Assembly (NCBI GenBank): GCA_964017185.1
Contig: OZ024869.1
Location: 890,501-954,500 of the forward strand
DNA length: 64,000 nucleotides
Direction of reading: 5' to 3'
Origin: Rugalucina vietnamica
Lineage: Eukaryota; Mollusca; Bivalvia; Lucinida; Lucinidae
Under the pieces are notes generated by a model. The model did no database searches. It saw only the letters and a list, made by a program, of their open reading frames with translations, and was not told where the DNA came from. Numbering within the stretch: the stretch's first letter is position 1; every line of letters starts with the position of its first letter. This document shows, one piece after another, positions 11,801 to 26,800 of the stretch. Made by a program: the position numbers and the translations under genes.

Positions 11801-14800
11801 GGGGCTGTAACTCCAAAATTTCAAGCTTCTAGCCTGCTTCTGTAGCTTTACAGGCCGGTTTGTGTCAGACCTGTTCGGAAACCACATTGTTGGTTTTCCC
11901 ACGAGGCGGCTAAAATGATGCAGATGAAGTGCAAATTATTGTGCAGACTACATCTGCTTATTCATAAATGAGCCGTCTCGTGGGAAAACCAACAATGTGG
12001 TCTTCGAACAGGTCCGACACAAACCGGGCTGTACAGCCACAGAAGACAGCTAGAAGCTTGTAATTTTGGATTTAAGAAGAAGAGGAAGTTTACTATCCGT
12101 GTAGCAAAAACAAAGGCGCTGATCAGCTTCGCGGTTACCGCGAAGCTGATCTGCATCTTTGTTTTTGCATATGCAGATTCTGATTGTTGGTTTTCTCACG
12201 AGGCGGCTCAAATTATTCTAGATTATGTTAGTAATTTATAATCATAGCAAAGCATGGGGAAAAAACTCACAAGTATTAGCTTGGTACTGAGAAATAAAAA
12301 AGATAACTTTTTTTTTTATACTCAAGTCATAATAAATGTTGGAGTGCAAAGCCTTACACATTAAATTTCTTTATTTCTAAAGTTTTTCCTTTACAGGTAA
12401 AAATGTGACAATAAAAGACTCCTACCTGTGGAACAATGTTGTAGTGGAAGATAACTGTACAATAGAAAAATCTTTACTCTGTGATAATGTTACAGTCCAT
12501 AACAAAGTAACAGTCTGTCCCTACTGTCTACTCTCTTGGAATGTAAGTTGATTCAGACCTTTATGACTCATTTGTAGCCACAGTCCTCTCCAGCCAAGCG
12601 AAGGATGTACGAGTACCAAGCACAAAAGTCACATTTTCAGTTTTGCAACTTCCGCACAGTGTAGGGGAGATTGTTACAAATTTATTATACCCCCCGCAAA
12701 ACGAAGTTTTAGGGGGGTATACTGTTTTCAGCCTGTCCGTGATTCCATGACTCCGTGATTCCGTCAACATTTTGACATCTTTGCTGAATAACTTAAGTAG
12801 TTTTTGCCCGATGTTCCTCAAATTTTCAACACACCTGAACCATTAAACAACACATGTGTGATATGAATTTAGGGGCCAAAGGGTCAGTTTTGCAAGAGTT
12901 ATGGGACTTTTTATACCCCGCCACTTAAAAAAGTGCGGGGTATTATGTTATTCCCTCCAAAAAAAATTTGCGTTCGAGTGTCCGTCCGTCCGTCTGTCTG
13001 TCTGTCTGTCCGTCCGTCAGCGTTTCGTTTCCGGGCTCTATCTTGAGCATTTATTGACCGATTTTCTTCAAACTTTGTATAGGAGTTTATATCAGGAAGG
13101 AGTGGTTTGGGATTGAAGATGGGTAAATTTCGTCAAATAAGTACAGAGTAATGGCCCTTGATTTACGTTAAAATTTCGTTTCCGGGCTCTATCTTGAGTA
13201 TTTATTGACAGATTTTCTTCAAACTTTGTATAGGAGTTTATACCATGAAGGAGTGGTCTAGGATTGAAGATGGGTAAATTTCGTCAAATAAGTACAGAGT
13301 TATGTCCCTTGATTTACGTTAAAATTTTGTTTCCGTTCTCTATCTTGAGCATTTATTGACCGATTTTCTTCAAACTTTGTATAGGAGTTCATACCAAGAA
13401 GGAGTGGTCTTGGATTGAAGATGGGTAAATTTCGTCAAATAAGTACAGAGTTATGGCCCTTGATTTACCGTATTCGTTCTAATTAGCGCACAGTGCGCTT
13501 ATCTTTTCAAAATATCTTAAAGTTAAGGTAACAAAATATCGTTCTAAGGAGTGTTGACCATTTCTATTTAAAAATGCCTATGATTTTTGGAAAAACAAAA
13601 CCCTGGCCGTCTGTCTACTTATGCACATATTAAGTTCCCTGACTAAGGTACTATTGGATAACAGAATTTGTATTCCATGTGTCATGCTAAAGGATCTGAA
13701 TTTTGGGCTGGAACAATCAATTTTTGTATGAAATATATAGTAATCAGGAAAAAGTTTTATAGAGTATTGTTCCCCCCTGAGAACCAATAAAAGCTTTTGC
13801 ATGTGTATGTGTTGCCATGTATTACACAATATGTGAAAGTGGCGTGTTGGTTCTTTGGGGGGAACGATACTCTAGAGCCCAAAAACCAGAGCCCAAATTT
13901 CATAAACAGTTATAGCTACTCATTCAGGCAAAGTTAACATATATGATGTAATGGAAAATGACATAGTATAAAATTGTAATGATATGCACTATTTGAGATG
14001 TTATTAACTTGAAACTGAATGCTGCAAAATCAACTTTTATCATTTGGACAACAGACATTAATGGTCCCCATCATTTTGTGTTTCAAAATTTTGGAGACAC
14101 GCTGTACAAACATTCCTTGTTTTTTGCACGGCCTCTAATCTATAAAATCTGTGTCTCTGTTATTTCTATTTTATGAGGGCAGGTGTTCAGATCTGAATGT
14201 ACTAGTTCCTGATTTTTGCTCAATAAATGGATTTTGCTTGCATATGGTATTAAAATGCAGTCCAGTTAATCTACTTTTGGTGTATTTGATACTAGAGTTT
14301 TTTGAATATGCATTGTTGAATTGTGGAGATAGGTAGCCGTGTTAGTATAGCAGGTGTATATGTCTGTTATGCTACATTGGCCATGACCAACTAGGAAGAA
14401 TTTATCTTACATATTTGGCCACAATAATTCGATTTATACTTGTTAAATGTCAAAATGTCAAAAAAAATGTTGCAAGAACATGCTTATCAAGCTATATAGA
14501 GTTTTGACTTATTAAATAGTTTTTACTGATTCCAAAGTGGAAACTCGACACTTTTTGCAACTTTTAGTTATAGAGTATATATGGCAATCGGTAGAAAATG
14601 CTGAAATGTATACAGGTACCTCCTAAAAGTTTTTATAACGATATTTCATACTGCAAATTTTTAAACATTTTCAGTGCGTTTTTACATGATTCTTGCATGT
14701 TTCTGTCGTCTAAATGTTCCAAAATACAAACATGAGTGATAACAATCGTCAGCATGCAAGATAAAACAATTTTTCTACCTTTCTGTATTCATGAAATTTA

Positions 14801-17800
14801 GACCCCAACCCCACTGAAACTTCAATTTCTACCAAATGATGGCAGAATATGTAAATATCTGAACACATATCCCTTCATAATACATGGAACTATTGTCCTC
14901 AGTATAAAGGATCAGCGCCAGGAGCTTAATAACAGTGTTCTATGCCGCTAAAGTATAGGCATATACAGGCCATATAGTCAACGATCCTTAGCGCACACTA
15001 AGAATGAAAAAATAATAAACGGCTGAAATAAACATGTCAAAAATATCAATGGTGATGTCATATAAGTGTTCCAATCGTCGCAAAAGATACGTTTTAATTT
15101 GGTATTATTGTGTAAAATACCAGAATACTCGTCGAGCAGTGTGCGCTTAACCGCATATTTTTCAGAAACGGACAGAGTGTGCGCTTATTGGAGCATGTGC
15201 GCTAATTAGAACGAATACGGTATGTTAAAATTTTGTTTCCGGGCTCTATCTTGAGCATTTATTGACCGATTTTCTTCAAACTTTGTATAGGAGTTCATAC
15301 CAGGAAGGAGTGATTTGGGATTGAAGATGGGTAAATTTTGTCAAATAAGTACAGAGTTATGGCCCTTGATTGATGTTAAAATTTTGTTTCCGAACTCTAT
15401 CTTGAGCATTTATTGACCGATTTTCTTCAAACTTTGTACAGGAGTTCATATCAGGAAGGAGTGGTTTGGGATTGAAAATGAATAAATTTCGTTAATTAAG
15501 TATAGAGTTATGGCCCATGATTTACATTAAAATTTCGTTTCCTGCCTCTGTTTTGTGCATTTATCAACCAATTTTATTCAAACTTTGTATAAAAGTTCAA
15601 ATCAGGAAGTAGTGGATTGGGATTGAAGATGGGTAAATTTTATCAATGTATACAGAGTTATGGTCCTTCATTTATGACAAAATTTTGTTCTGCTCTTTAT
15701 CTTGAGAATTTATTGAGAAACATTTTTGCTAAATTAAATTTTCGTGGCGGGGTATCATGCATGCCTGCAGCGCTTTTATTAAACCTATACATAGAATGTT
15801 TGCCATAGTGCTAATAGTGCATACTTTGTGAAATCAACTCCTCCTACAGCTTTCAGTATTATCTTTTGATACTTTGCAGATATGTGCCAGAGATATTGAA
15901 GATATGCATGAAGAAGTATTATGCTGAAAAATTGAATTTTGTCAAATTTACAGCATTTTGAACTTTAATAGCCAATTTTCGATAATTGCCATATTCAACA
16001 ATGGTTGGTAGTGCATAGTTTGTGAAATCAACTCCTCCTAGGGCTTTTAGTATTTCTTTTCAATACTTTGCAGACATGTTCCACACATATTGAAGATGTG
16101 CATGAAGAATTATAATGATAACAAAATAATTTTTGACGAAGAATTATAATGATGACAAAATAATTTTTGACAAATTTACAGCATTTTTCAACATAGCCAT
16201 TTTTTGACCATTGCTTGTATACAATAATTGTTGGTAGTTCATAGTTTGTGAAATCCACTCCTCCTAGGGCTTTCAGTATTTCTTTTCAATACTTTGCAGA
16301 TATGTTCCACACATATTGAAGATGTGCATGAAGAATTATAATGATGACAAAATAATTTTTGACAAATTTACAGCAATTTTCAACATAGCCATTTTTTGAC
16401 CATTGCTTATATACAATAATGGTTGGTACTTCATAGATCTACATAATGGTTGGTAGTTCATAGTTTGTGAAATCAACTCCTCCTAGGGCTTTCAGTATTT
16501 CTTTTCAATACTTTGCAGATATGTTCCACACATATTGAAGATGTGCATGAAGAATTATAATGATGAAAAAATATTTTTTGACAAATTTACAGCATTTTTC
16601 AACTTAGCCATTTTTTGACCATTTATACAATAATGGTTGGTAGTTCATAGTTTGTGAAATCAACTCCTCCTAGAGCTTTCAGTATTTCTTATCAATACTT
16701 TGCAGACATGTTCCACACATATTGAAGATGTGCATGAAGAATTATAATGCTGAAAAAATAATTTTTGACAAATTTACAGCAATTTTTAACATAGCCATTT
16801 TTGACCATTGCTTATACAATAATGGTTGGTAGTGCATATTTTGTGAAATCAACTTCTCCTAGGGCTTTCAGTATTTCTTTTCAATACTTTGCAGACATGT
16901 TTCACACATATTGAAGATGTGCATGAAAAATTATAATGATGAAAAAAAAAAAAAGAAGACAAATTGACAGCATTTTTCAACATAGTCATTTTTGACCATT
17001 CTGCTTATATACAATAATGCTTGGTAGTGCTTACTTTGTGAAATCAACTGCTCCAAGGACTTTCATTATTTCTTTTCAATACTTTGCAGACATGTTCCAC
17101 ACGTATTGAAGATGTGCATGAATGATTATAATACTGAAAAAGTGATTTTTGACAAATTTACATCATTTTTCAACATAGCCATTTCTTGACCATTGCTTAT
17201 ATACAATAATGAAATCAACCTCAAGCTTTCAATATATTCTTTTAATATCTTATAGATGTGACTGGCATACTGAGGATGTACATGAAGGATTATAATGCTG
17301 AAAAGATATCTTTGACAAATTTTCTGCATGTTTGAGTTAGGAAGTTATTGGCCAGCTCCAGATAATTTGCGGGGGGTATACTGAAAGCCTTGCTTGCAGC
17401 CAATTTCTAGTTAAAAGCAATTTTTTGACTGATAGGATTTTAGCAGATGCAGAACTGATAAATTTTATGATTCAAAATTTAAATACGAGCAATGATAGGA
17501 GCAAGCAATCAGATTCAAGTCTCGCCCTAAAAACACAGCTGGACACTCATTACGAAAACTTGCCCATGCAATATACAGAGATTTTTAAAGTTCTAAAAAC
17601 TGAAAAATTTCAGAAGAAATTTTTTGACATTTCTCTTATTTTTACTCAAAACATAGATTGTGGGTACACATTAGAACCGCCTCGCTAATGAGTACCCACA
17701 GTCTATGTTTTTGAGCAAAAATAAGAAAAATAGGTATACCCCTGTATACCCCAGTTTTTCTATATAAAAGTGGGGTTCAAGGGGGTATACATTACACGGA

Positions 17801-20800
17801 CATGTTTTCCTGATGCTCAGCTATCCAACCTTCCAGGCTCTATCAGTTTTGTCTACTTTGATATTTATGATACTGGTATCTGTATCATGATGTTGAGCTT
17901 ATATTCACATATTTCCACAGGTGTCAGTTGGTCCTGATATCACTGTACAACGAGGTACAACGGTTGTAGCTGAACAGTTAGATGAATTTGGAGATGTTGT
18001 CGATGCTCCTATGGAAGGTACTGTCAAACATCTAGAATATTCAGAGACCTGATAATTTGTTCATGAATGTGCATGGAATTCTTGTTATTGATGCTTATCT
18101 TTCTGATTGAGCTGTTTCCTGACCATTGCTTACTTTTACATTTTTATGAACAAGAAGAATTTATTTTAGAGCCGTTGTATTTGCTGGCAGAATATCATCT
18201 AAATGAATCCTGATGTCCCTTGAATTGAAAATGGAATCCAATCTATAAACAGAAGGCTCTGTGACCTAGTGATTAAGATACTTTCCTTGTAAACCTGGCT
18301 TAGACCATGAAATTTAACAACCAATCGCTGAACATGGCATAGCCTACATGGCTCATTTGGCATTCTCTTACTTACTCTACTAAGTAGCTGTTATGTTATT
18401 TCAGACACCAGTTCATCAGAGCTAGGCAGTGAGAGTAAAGCCTATCCTTACATCGCCAGTGAAGATTTTGAAGATGTAAAACCAGAGGAGTTGTATAAAT
18501 ATATGTGGGGCTTGTGTCTGGCCTCAGGCTCTAGTGGAGATAATATATCACTACCTGGGGGTACGCCAGGGGGCTCCATTATAACACAGTCAGTGCTACA
18601 GGATGATACAAAATGTGAGTAATGAACATTACAAATTCCCGGTGTCAGGCCTCAGCAATATATCTTTGCCTGGGGGTACGCCAGGGGGTTCCATTATAAC
18701 ACAGTCAGTGCTACATGATGATACAAAATGTGAGTAATGAACATTACCAATTTCCTGTGTCAGGCCTCAGCAATATATCTTTGTCTGGGGGTACGCCAGG
18801 GGGTTCCATTATAACACAGTCAGTGCTACAGGATGATACAAAATGTGAGTAATGAACATTACCAATTCCCTGTGTCAGGCCTCAGCAATATATCTTTGTC
18901 TGGGGGTACGCCAGGGGGTTCCATTATAACACAGTCAGTGCTACAGGATGATACAAAATGTGAGTAATGAACATTACCAATTCCCTGTGTCAGGCCTCAG
19001 CAATATATCTTTGTCTGGGGGTACGCCAGGGGGTTCCATTATAACACAGTCAGTGCTACAGGATGATACAAAATGTGAGTAATGAACATTACCAATTCCC
19101 TGTGTCAGGCCTCAGCAATATATCTTTGCCTGGGGGTACGCCAGGGGGTTCCATTATAACACAGTCAGTGCTACATGATGATACAAAATGTGAGTAATGA
19201 ACATTACCAATTCCCTGTGTCAGGCCTCAGCAATATATCTTTGTCTGGGGGTACGCCAGGGGGTTCCATTATAACACAGTCAGTGCTACAGGATGATACA
19301 AAATGTGAGTAATGAACATTACCAATTCCCTGTGTCAGGCCTCAGCAATATATCTTTGTCTGGGGGTACGCCAGGGGGTTCCATTATAACACAGTCAGTG
19401 CTACAGGATGATACAAAATGTGAGTAATGAACATTACCAATTCCCTGTGTCAGGCCGCAGCAATATATCTTTGCCTGGGGGTACGCCAGGGGGTTCCATT
19501 ATAACACAGTCAGTTCTACAGGATGATACAAAATGTAAGTTATCAGGACTGATAGTTCGTCTCTCACTAATGAGAAAGACCATCATTATTTCTTGAATAG
19601 TGCTGATGTGTGTTGGTGAGTTCTTTGATGGCTGACTAGGCCAATTCTGGCTCTAAACTGTCGGTTGCAAGTAGAGCAAGTCAATGTCATAGAGTCTGAT
19701 GGTGGCACATTTGTTTTGGCTTTGCGCTCTCTTCGCTTTCTTTCAGCTTCACAGATTCTCTTCTTTTCATAAAGAGCTGCCCCTTTGTTGATGAGACCTC
19801 GCCACTTTGATCGCTCCTGTGCAGTCTGTTCCCAGGACCCCATTGGTATTTCGAAATCCTTCAGAGAGGCTTTGAGGGTGTCTTTGTAGCGTTTCTTCTG
19901 GCCACCTTGAGAGCGCTTTCCCTCCTGTAGTTCTCCATAGAAAACTTTCTTTGGAAGTCGCGCATCAGGCATTCTTATAACATGGCCAGTCCATCTTAGC
20001 TGTGCTAGCTTTAAGACTGTATGCATGCTTTGCATCCCTGCTTTCGTCAGGACCTCTGTGTCTGGAATCTTGTCCTGCCACTTGATTTTTAACAACTTTC
20101 TCAAACAGCTTAAGTGGAAATGGTTAAGTCTCTTTGCATGGCGTTGGTATACTGTCCAGGTCTCACATGCATACAAGAGGGTTGGCAGTACCACAGCCTT
20201 GTAGACTTTCAGCTTGGTGTCAAGCTTGATTCCATTTCGCTCCCAGACATTGCACGGAGTCGTCCGAATGCCACACTAGCCTTTGCAATTCTGGCAGTGA
20301 TCTCATCATCAATATGCACTGCTCTGGAGAGAGTGCTTCCCAGGTAGGTGAACTTGTCAACAACTTTCAGTTTTTGCCCATTCACAGTGATGGTTGGTTC
20401 ATTATATGGCTTTCCGGGCGCTGGTTGGTGTACAACCTCTGTCTTTTTTGTGCTGATTGTGATATCATAGTTATCACATGACTGTGAGACTTGATCCATG
20501 GCTCTTTGCATTTTTGCCTCTGTGCTGGCATTCTTATCCATATCATCTGCATAGAGGAGCTCATCTAGCACATCAGTCTGGACCTTAGTTTTGGCTTGCA
20601 ACCTTCTGAGGTTGAATATGTTGCCATCAAAACGGTACCTGATTGGAAAACCAGTGTCACTGTCCTGAAAAGCATCCATAAGCATGGCAGAAAACATCAT
20701 GCTGAACAGTGTTGGTGCCAGAACACAGCCTTGTTTGACCCCATTTGTTACTTCAAATGGTTCAGAGAACTCTCCATCATTTTGCACACGTGCCTGCATG

Positions 20801-23800
20801 CCATCATGAAACTGCCGCACCATTGCTATGAATCTGGGTGGACAGCCAAACTTGGCCATGATTTTCCAGAGTCCATCACGACTAACAGTGTCAAAAGCTT
20901 TGGTGAGGTCAACAAACATCATGTATAGATCTACATTCTGTTCTTGGCATTTCTCCTGAAGCTGTCTTGCTGTGAAGATCATGTCTATTGTCCCTCTGTC
21001 TTTTCTGAATCCACATTGGCTTTCTGGGATAAGTCCCGTCTGATCAAGATGAACATTCAGACGATTCAACAGAATTTTTGCAAGTATCTTCCCAGCAATT
21101 GATAGGAGGGAGATGCCTCTGTGATTGTCACAGACTTGAGGATTTCCTTTCCGCTTGTATAGGTGGATTATGGATGCATCCTTAAATTCTTGTGGGATAG
21201 CCTCCTTTCTCCACATACAGTGAAACAACTTTGTCAGTTTCTCTGCCATGGGTAGCCCCCCAGCCTTGTAAACTTCGGCAGGAATTGCATCTGCACCTGG
21301 GGCTTTGCCAGATGATAGTTGTTGAACTGCTTTTCTTGTTTCCGTAACGGTAGGAAATTCATCTAACAGAACATTGCACTCTATCTGTGGAAGTCTGTCG
21401 ATTGCATCCTCATTGATGCTTGATGGTCGATTAAGCACACTATTGAAGTGTTCTGCCCACCTTTCCAAGATAGCTTCTTTATCTGTGAGAAGAGTGTTTC
21501 CATCTGCACTGAGCAATGTGGTGGCTCCAGAACTCTTTGGACCATAAATGGTTTTCAGTGCATCATGAAATTTCTTCATGTCCTTTCTATCCGCAAAAGA
21601 CTGAATTTCTTCTGTTTTCTTCCTCAGCCAGGAATCTTGCATGTCCCTAAGCTTGGTCTGAACTGTCTTACAAATGTTGCTGTAGGCTGCTTTCTTTGAT
21701 ACTGAGCTAGTATCATCTTGATGTGCCTTGTGCAATCGGTGCTTTTCTTCAAGAAGCCTCTGAATTTCGTCATCATTCTCATCAAACCAGTCTTGATGTT
21801 TGCGAGATGGATGCCTAAAGGTGCTTGCAGCTGAAGAAAGAACTGTTTTATGGAAAACTCTCCAGTTTTCTTCGGGGTCCTCTGAACTGAGATTCATTGC
21901 ATCCAGTTGGTTGCAAATGTCTGTTAAGAAATCTTGTCTCATGCTGTCTTTATTCAGCTTTGAGACATCCAGTCTCTTAGGAGCTTTCTTGCCTTGAGGT
22001 CGCCTCGCAGGCTGTATTCTTAGGTTGAGTTTGCTGACAACCAGTCTATGATCTGTCCAGCAGTCTGCACCACACATAGTCTTTGTCACTTTAACATCCT
22101 GCCTGTCTGTTCTCCGCACTATGACATAGTCTATGAGATGCCAGTGTTTGGAACGGGGATGCATCCAGGATGTTTTGTTCCTATTAGGTAGACGGAAGAC
22201 TGTGTTGGTGATTAGAAGGTCATGTTCAGCACACTTCCTGAGAAGCAAGAGACCATTGCTGTTGCACTTTCCAACCCCTTCTGGACCTATAACTCCTTCC
22301 CAGGTCTGGTGGTCTGTACCCACTCTGGCATTAAAGTCGCCAAGAAGGATAAGCTTGTCTGTGCGGGGTGTTGCAGAAATAACATTGTCTAGATCATCAT
22401 AGAACTTGTCCTTGGCCTCATCTGGATTGGTCATTGTGGGTGCATAAGCACTGACAATAGTTGCATGTTTATTGCCTGACAGAGGAAGTCTCAATGTCAT
22501 TAGACGGTCATTAATGCCTTTTGGCAATCCTGACAGCTTACCAACAAGTTCTGTTTTGATGGCAAAACAGGACTATTGGTTTAATGAATGGAGCCTCCTC
22601 GTCCATTGGTGTGATATGAGCTGCCTCATGGGAAAACCAACAATCTGCATAGGCAAAAACAAAGGCGCAGACCAGCTTCGCTGTAACCACAAAGCTGATC
22701 AGTGCCATTGTTTTCGCTACATGGATAGCACGATTCCTCTACTTCCTAAATCCAAAATTTCCAGCCTCGAACCATCTTCTTTGACTGTACAACTCGGTTT
22801 ATGTTGGACCTGGTTGGAACCCAAAGTGTTGGCTTTCTCACGCACAGGCTCATATTCTGTACCCAGGGATTCAGTATGGCATCTGTTGTTACTGTACTAC
22901 TGAATGATACATGTTATACTCTACATGAGCCGTGACTCGAGAAAACCAGTCTTCGGGGTTTCCGACCAGGTCTGACATTAATCGGTCTGTACAGCCTCAG
23001 AAAAAGGCTAGAAGCTTGAAATTTTGGATTTAAGAAGAGAAATGTTACTATCCGTGTAGGGAAAACAAAGACGCTGATCAGCTGTGTAGTTACTGTACAG
23101 GTGATCTGCACCTTTGTTTTCGCATAGGCAATAATCCTGTTTTCTCATGACACAGCTCAAGTTATTTAAGTGTGGCACAATAGCTTGCAGCAGCATGTAT
23201 AAAGTTATAGAAGAGAAAGTTTTTAGTTACTGAAATAAATGTGCAGTTTTATTGTGCACTTAATACTGAGTTACTATGTTTCTGAGTTTTGTCCAAGGAA
23301 CAGTTTGCTTTAAAAAACTGTCTGTTTGAAAATACAGACTAGAAAATTCAACTTCAAAATGGTCTATTATTTAATATATTTTTCCCTGTAATGCTGTAAT
23401 CTATCTTCAATCTTGCCAGTGTTTCAGTCTGAGTTAATAAACACCCTGAAGAGGGCTAGAGAAGGAGTAAACCAACAGGGTGAAACATACAACAATATGC
23501 CCTATAGTTGATATTTTTCCTGTCAATGCTATAACCTCTTTTTTCTATTACCAGTGTTTCAGTCTGAACTAACAGATACTCTGAAGAGAGCTAAAGAGGA
23601 GAACATCAGCTCTGAGAACCTTATACTGGAAATAAACTCACTTAAGTAAGTATTTAATGTCTGGTTTGAAGTGCTGCTATGCACTGTAGATAATAATGAA
23701 ATGAACAAAATAACTCCTTTCTTCAGTTTTGTTTGGTTAAGTCTTGGAAGAGCCAAACATTAAAAATAGTTAAATACTGTAAATTCTGAAATTTTGGGGG

Positions 23801-26800
23801 GCATTTATTTCGGGACTGACTAAAACGCTGAATTTTCTGCTGAATTCAGCAACCTGCTGATCAGCGAAAACATACTAAAACGCTGAAAAACTGAAATGCT
23901 GATTTTTTTTTCTTAGTCAATTTTGAACTTTGTTTTGCCAACCTGAACCGCATGAGAACATACATGTAAGGGTTCTAATTCTCATGAATTAAAATGCTGA
24001 TTTCTTGTAGCCATGTATGGTGGTTATTTACCAATGTACTGAAGCGATTTTCATGTATAAATTACATGTAAGCGTAGTAAAGAAGGTTAATACACCATCA
24101 CTTAGGGTAATCTAGTTCTTGTTTTACAACTTTTAAGTAAGGGTCCTGATGAGCATTAAACCCATACCCATGTTTGTACGTGTATTTATACATACTGGTT
24201 TGTGACTTACTTGGACAAGTCTTAAAATGAAGGATATCCACTAAGTGAAGGCTGGTTCTTATTGAGACTTTTGGTTCGGATTGCATCAGTGCATTTTCAT
24301 AAACTAGGTTGCACATCTGTGCATAGTTTTTACACCGGACTGGTCACGCTTACAACTTCGAAATTAATATCGTTATGGAAGTATGCTGGTGTCTTATAAA
24401 GGAGAAACACATTTTTCATAGTTTATAACTTCATTAACAAACACATCAAAACAAAACAACAAACGATTCAACAACTTATACATTAACAGAAAGGCAAAAC
24501 AACAAACATAAACATAATAAATCAGGTATACATTAACAAAAAGGCAGAACAAATAATTAAATCAATTATACACGTTAAATATCAGGCAAACTGTCAGTGT
24601 ATATTCTTTAATTAACAAACAAACAAACATAATTAATTAATCCGCTATCTCAAAGAACAATTCTTTAATTGAGTTTAACACATTATTTATCACAGGTATT
24701 CAATGCACTTAATAATCATTTGTGGCAATAATCTTTTTTGAATATAACATCTCTATTTTAAACATATTTCGCATAGAAATTTGTTCTTGGGGCAAGCAAT
24801 ATCTATATGTTTATCTACACAGTGTTTATGAAAACTTATTTTGCATGCATTACACTTAATCATATCTCCTAAGCATTCTGGAAGACGGCATTTACAATGC
24901 AATTTTATTGAAACGGATTTATGCTTTGCCGTGTAACGATTTCTGTTTGGCCTCCTTGGTAAAGTTGGGAAGCTGGAGAGAATACCAGATTCCAAGCAAG
25001 ACTGTAAATGCTTGCGCATAGATTTGGTATCGAATGTAACTGTGGGGTTCAGTGTACCCTTAATACAAAACTCTGTAAGATGCGCTATTGCAAAAACTCC
25101 ACAATCAACACCATTTGTTTGTTTTTGAGTATCATTAATAATGACTTCGAGGTCCTGATCGGTATTTTTCCCGTACATTATGCCTAACTGTATTGATAAA
25201 CTCGGCGTCATTATGGAGCGCGATGGCCTGTCGAACCCTAAACTATCGAACATGAATATGCTGTCGGTTTCATCCCTGAACGTGACGACCCAGTGATCCT
25301 TACCAGTATGATGAATTTGACATGCACGTGATTTATCATTTGAAAGCGGGTTCATTACTGACTGTTGCTGTACATGCCAGCGACTTTCTTTTGTAATGTA
25401 TTTTGGAACTTTTTCCGGAAGTTGTAAGCCAGATATTGATGGAAATTGATTTCTTGCTATTATATTAACTGCTTCGATTATTTGTGAATTTAATTTTTCA
25501 TTATTTAAAATTGCTTCTTTGTCTGAAATTGTTAAGCCTAAATTGGGAAGCCATAAAGAATTTGGTTGTGTTTCTATTTGTTCTGTTACATCAGGAAGTT
25601 CGTCAACGCCTACATCGCTTCTAGAATTATTGTTCATAGTTACCAGGTCATCTGTTGAATCGGAACATTCAGGCACAGGAATTTCAAGTTTCGGTCTTTT
25701 GGGTTCAGGGACATCAGCCTCGGATGTATCAAACAAATTTTTCTTAGATTTTTTCAAAATAGATTTTGGGGTGCGCCGCGGAGACACGATGACTACCTTT
25801 GGTGTTCTAGGAGTTTTTGTCGGCTGAATAGGAGTATCACATAAATTCGAATTAAGTTCTGGTTTTACTGTTTTCGGAGTCGAGTGGGATAAAATGAATG
25901 GTTCTTTATTATCGGTTTCGGATGTTAAGTCATCATCATGAAATGTACTATTAATCAAAATTGAATCTGGTGCCGCGATAACACTAGTTTCATCTACATC
26001 CCCTTTACGACCTCTTTTTGTCCCAGCTTTTTTATCTTTTCTAGTTCGGCTATTTTTACGCAGCTGTGTTAGATTTATTGCCTTCTTGTCTTCACCTGGT
26101 TCCATACCTATTGCCATCATGGCCGACAGAATATGACGACATCGACTAGTAGACGGGCAATTACACGTTTCTTTTGGGAACAGAGTCACAGCATATTTAT
26201 TATCGCGGCTACCTTTCACAACAAAACATTTCATTGCGGGAACTAAGCTTATTCCATTGTCTCTTAACGTTTCTTGGGCGAGAGATTTTTGGCTTAATTT
26301 TTGCTTACTAACGGAAGATTTTTTTGTAAGCGCGGGTTCTTCGGGGCTACTTGTCGATCTAAACTGACCATGATCTATCTCCTTATCGGTATCCGTATTC
26401 AAATCTTGGTTTCTGCGTTCATTATCGAGTACCTCAAGTTCACCCTTAATCATTTCAATCATTTTATCAGGATGACAAACGCGTTTCGGTAAAATGGCAG
26501 TTTCCGGATCTTTCAATGCATACCTAAATTTTTTCAGGAGTGTCATCTCTCCCACACCACAGAAGCTTTTCATTAATTCAGCAAGATCATTGCTTTGCAT
26601 ATAATATAGATACAGAACAATGTTATCAACTTCTTTCTCTTTCCATTCCGTCAATCTTTTTAATTTCGCGTTTATGCTTTCTGAGCAATTATTAGTAATT
26701 CCAGAATACGGATTGTATAAATCAATTTCTTCAAGGATCCAGCGTCCTGCGTATTTGGTTATAGTATCGCGAAGATTTGCGTTGAAATAATCTATCATTG

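Larger units (their letters stand above)
12690..17380. mobile_element. Outer nested element with ~200-bp tandem array
   Basis: The left border has CCCCCGCAAAACGAAG...GGGGGGTATACTG; the right border is GCGGGGGGTATACTG near 17370. Between about 15780 and 17340 lie seven to eight copies of a 185-225-bp unit (TTGTGAAATCAACTCCTCC at 15826, 16020, 16246, 16465, 16652, 16841, 17036). The 12910-15760 element is inserted in it. It has no coding capacity. Confidence 0.65.

Noticed and set aside
13578-13829. 83-codon minus frame inside the innermost nested element
   Set aside because: No transposase motif; likely chance.
18500-19534. CRISPR-like regular repeats
   Set aside because: There are no spacers; the 115-bp units are contiguous and derive from exon 11.
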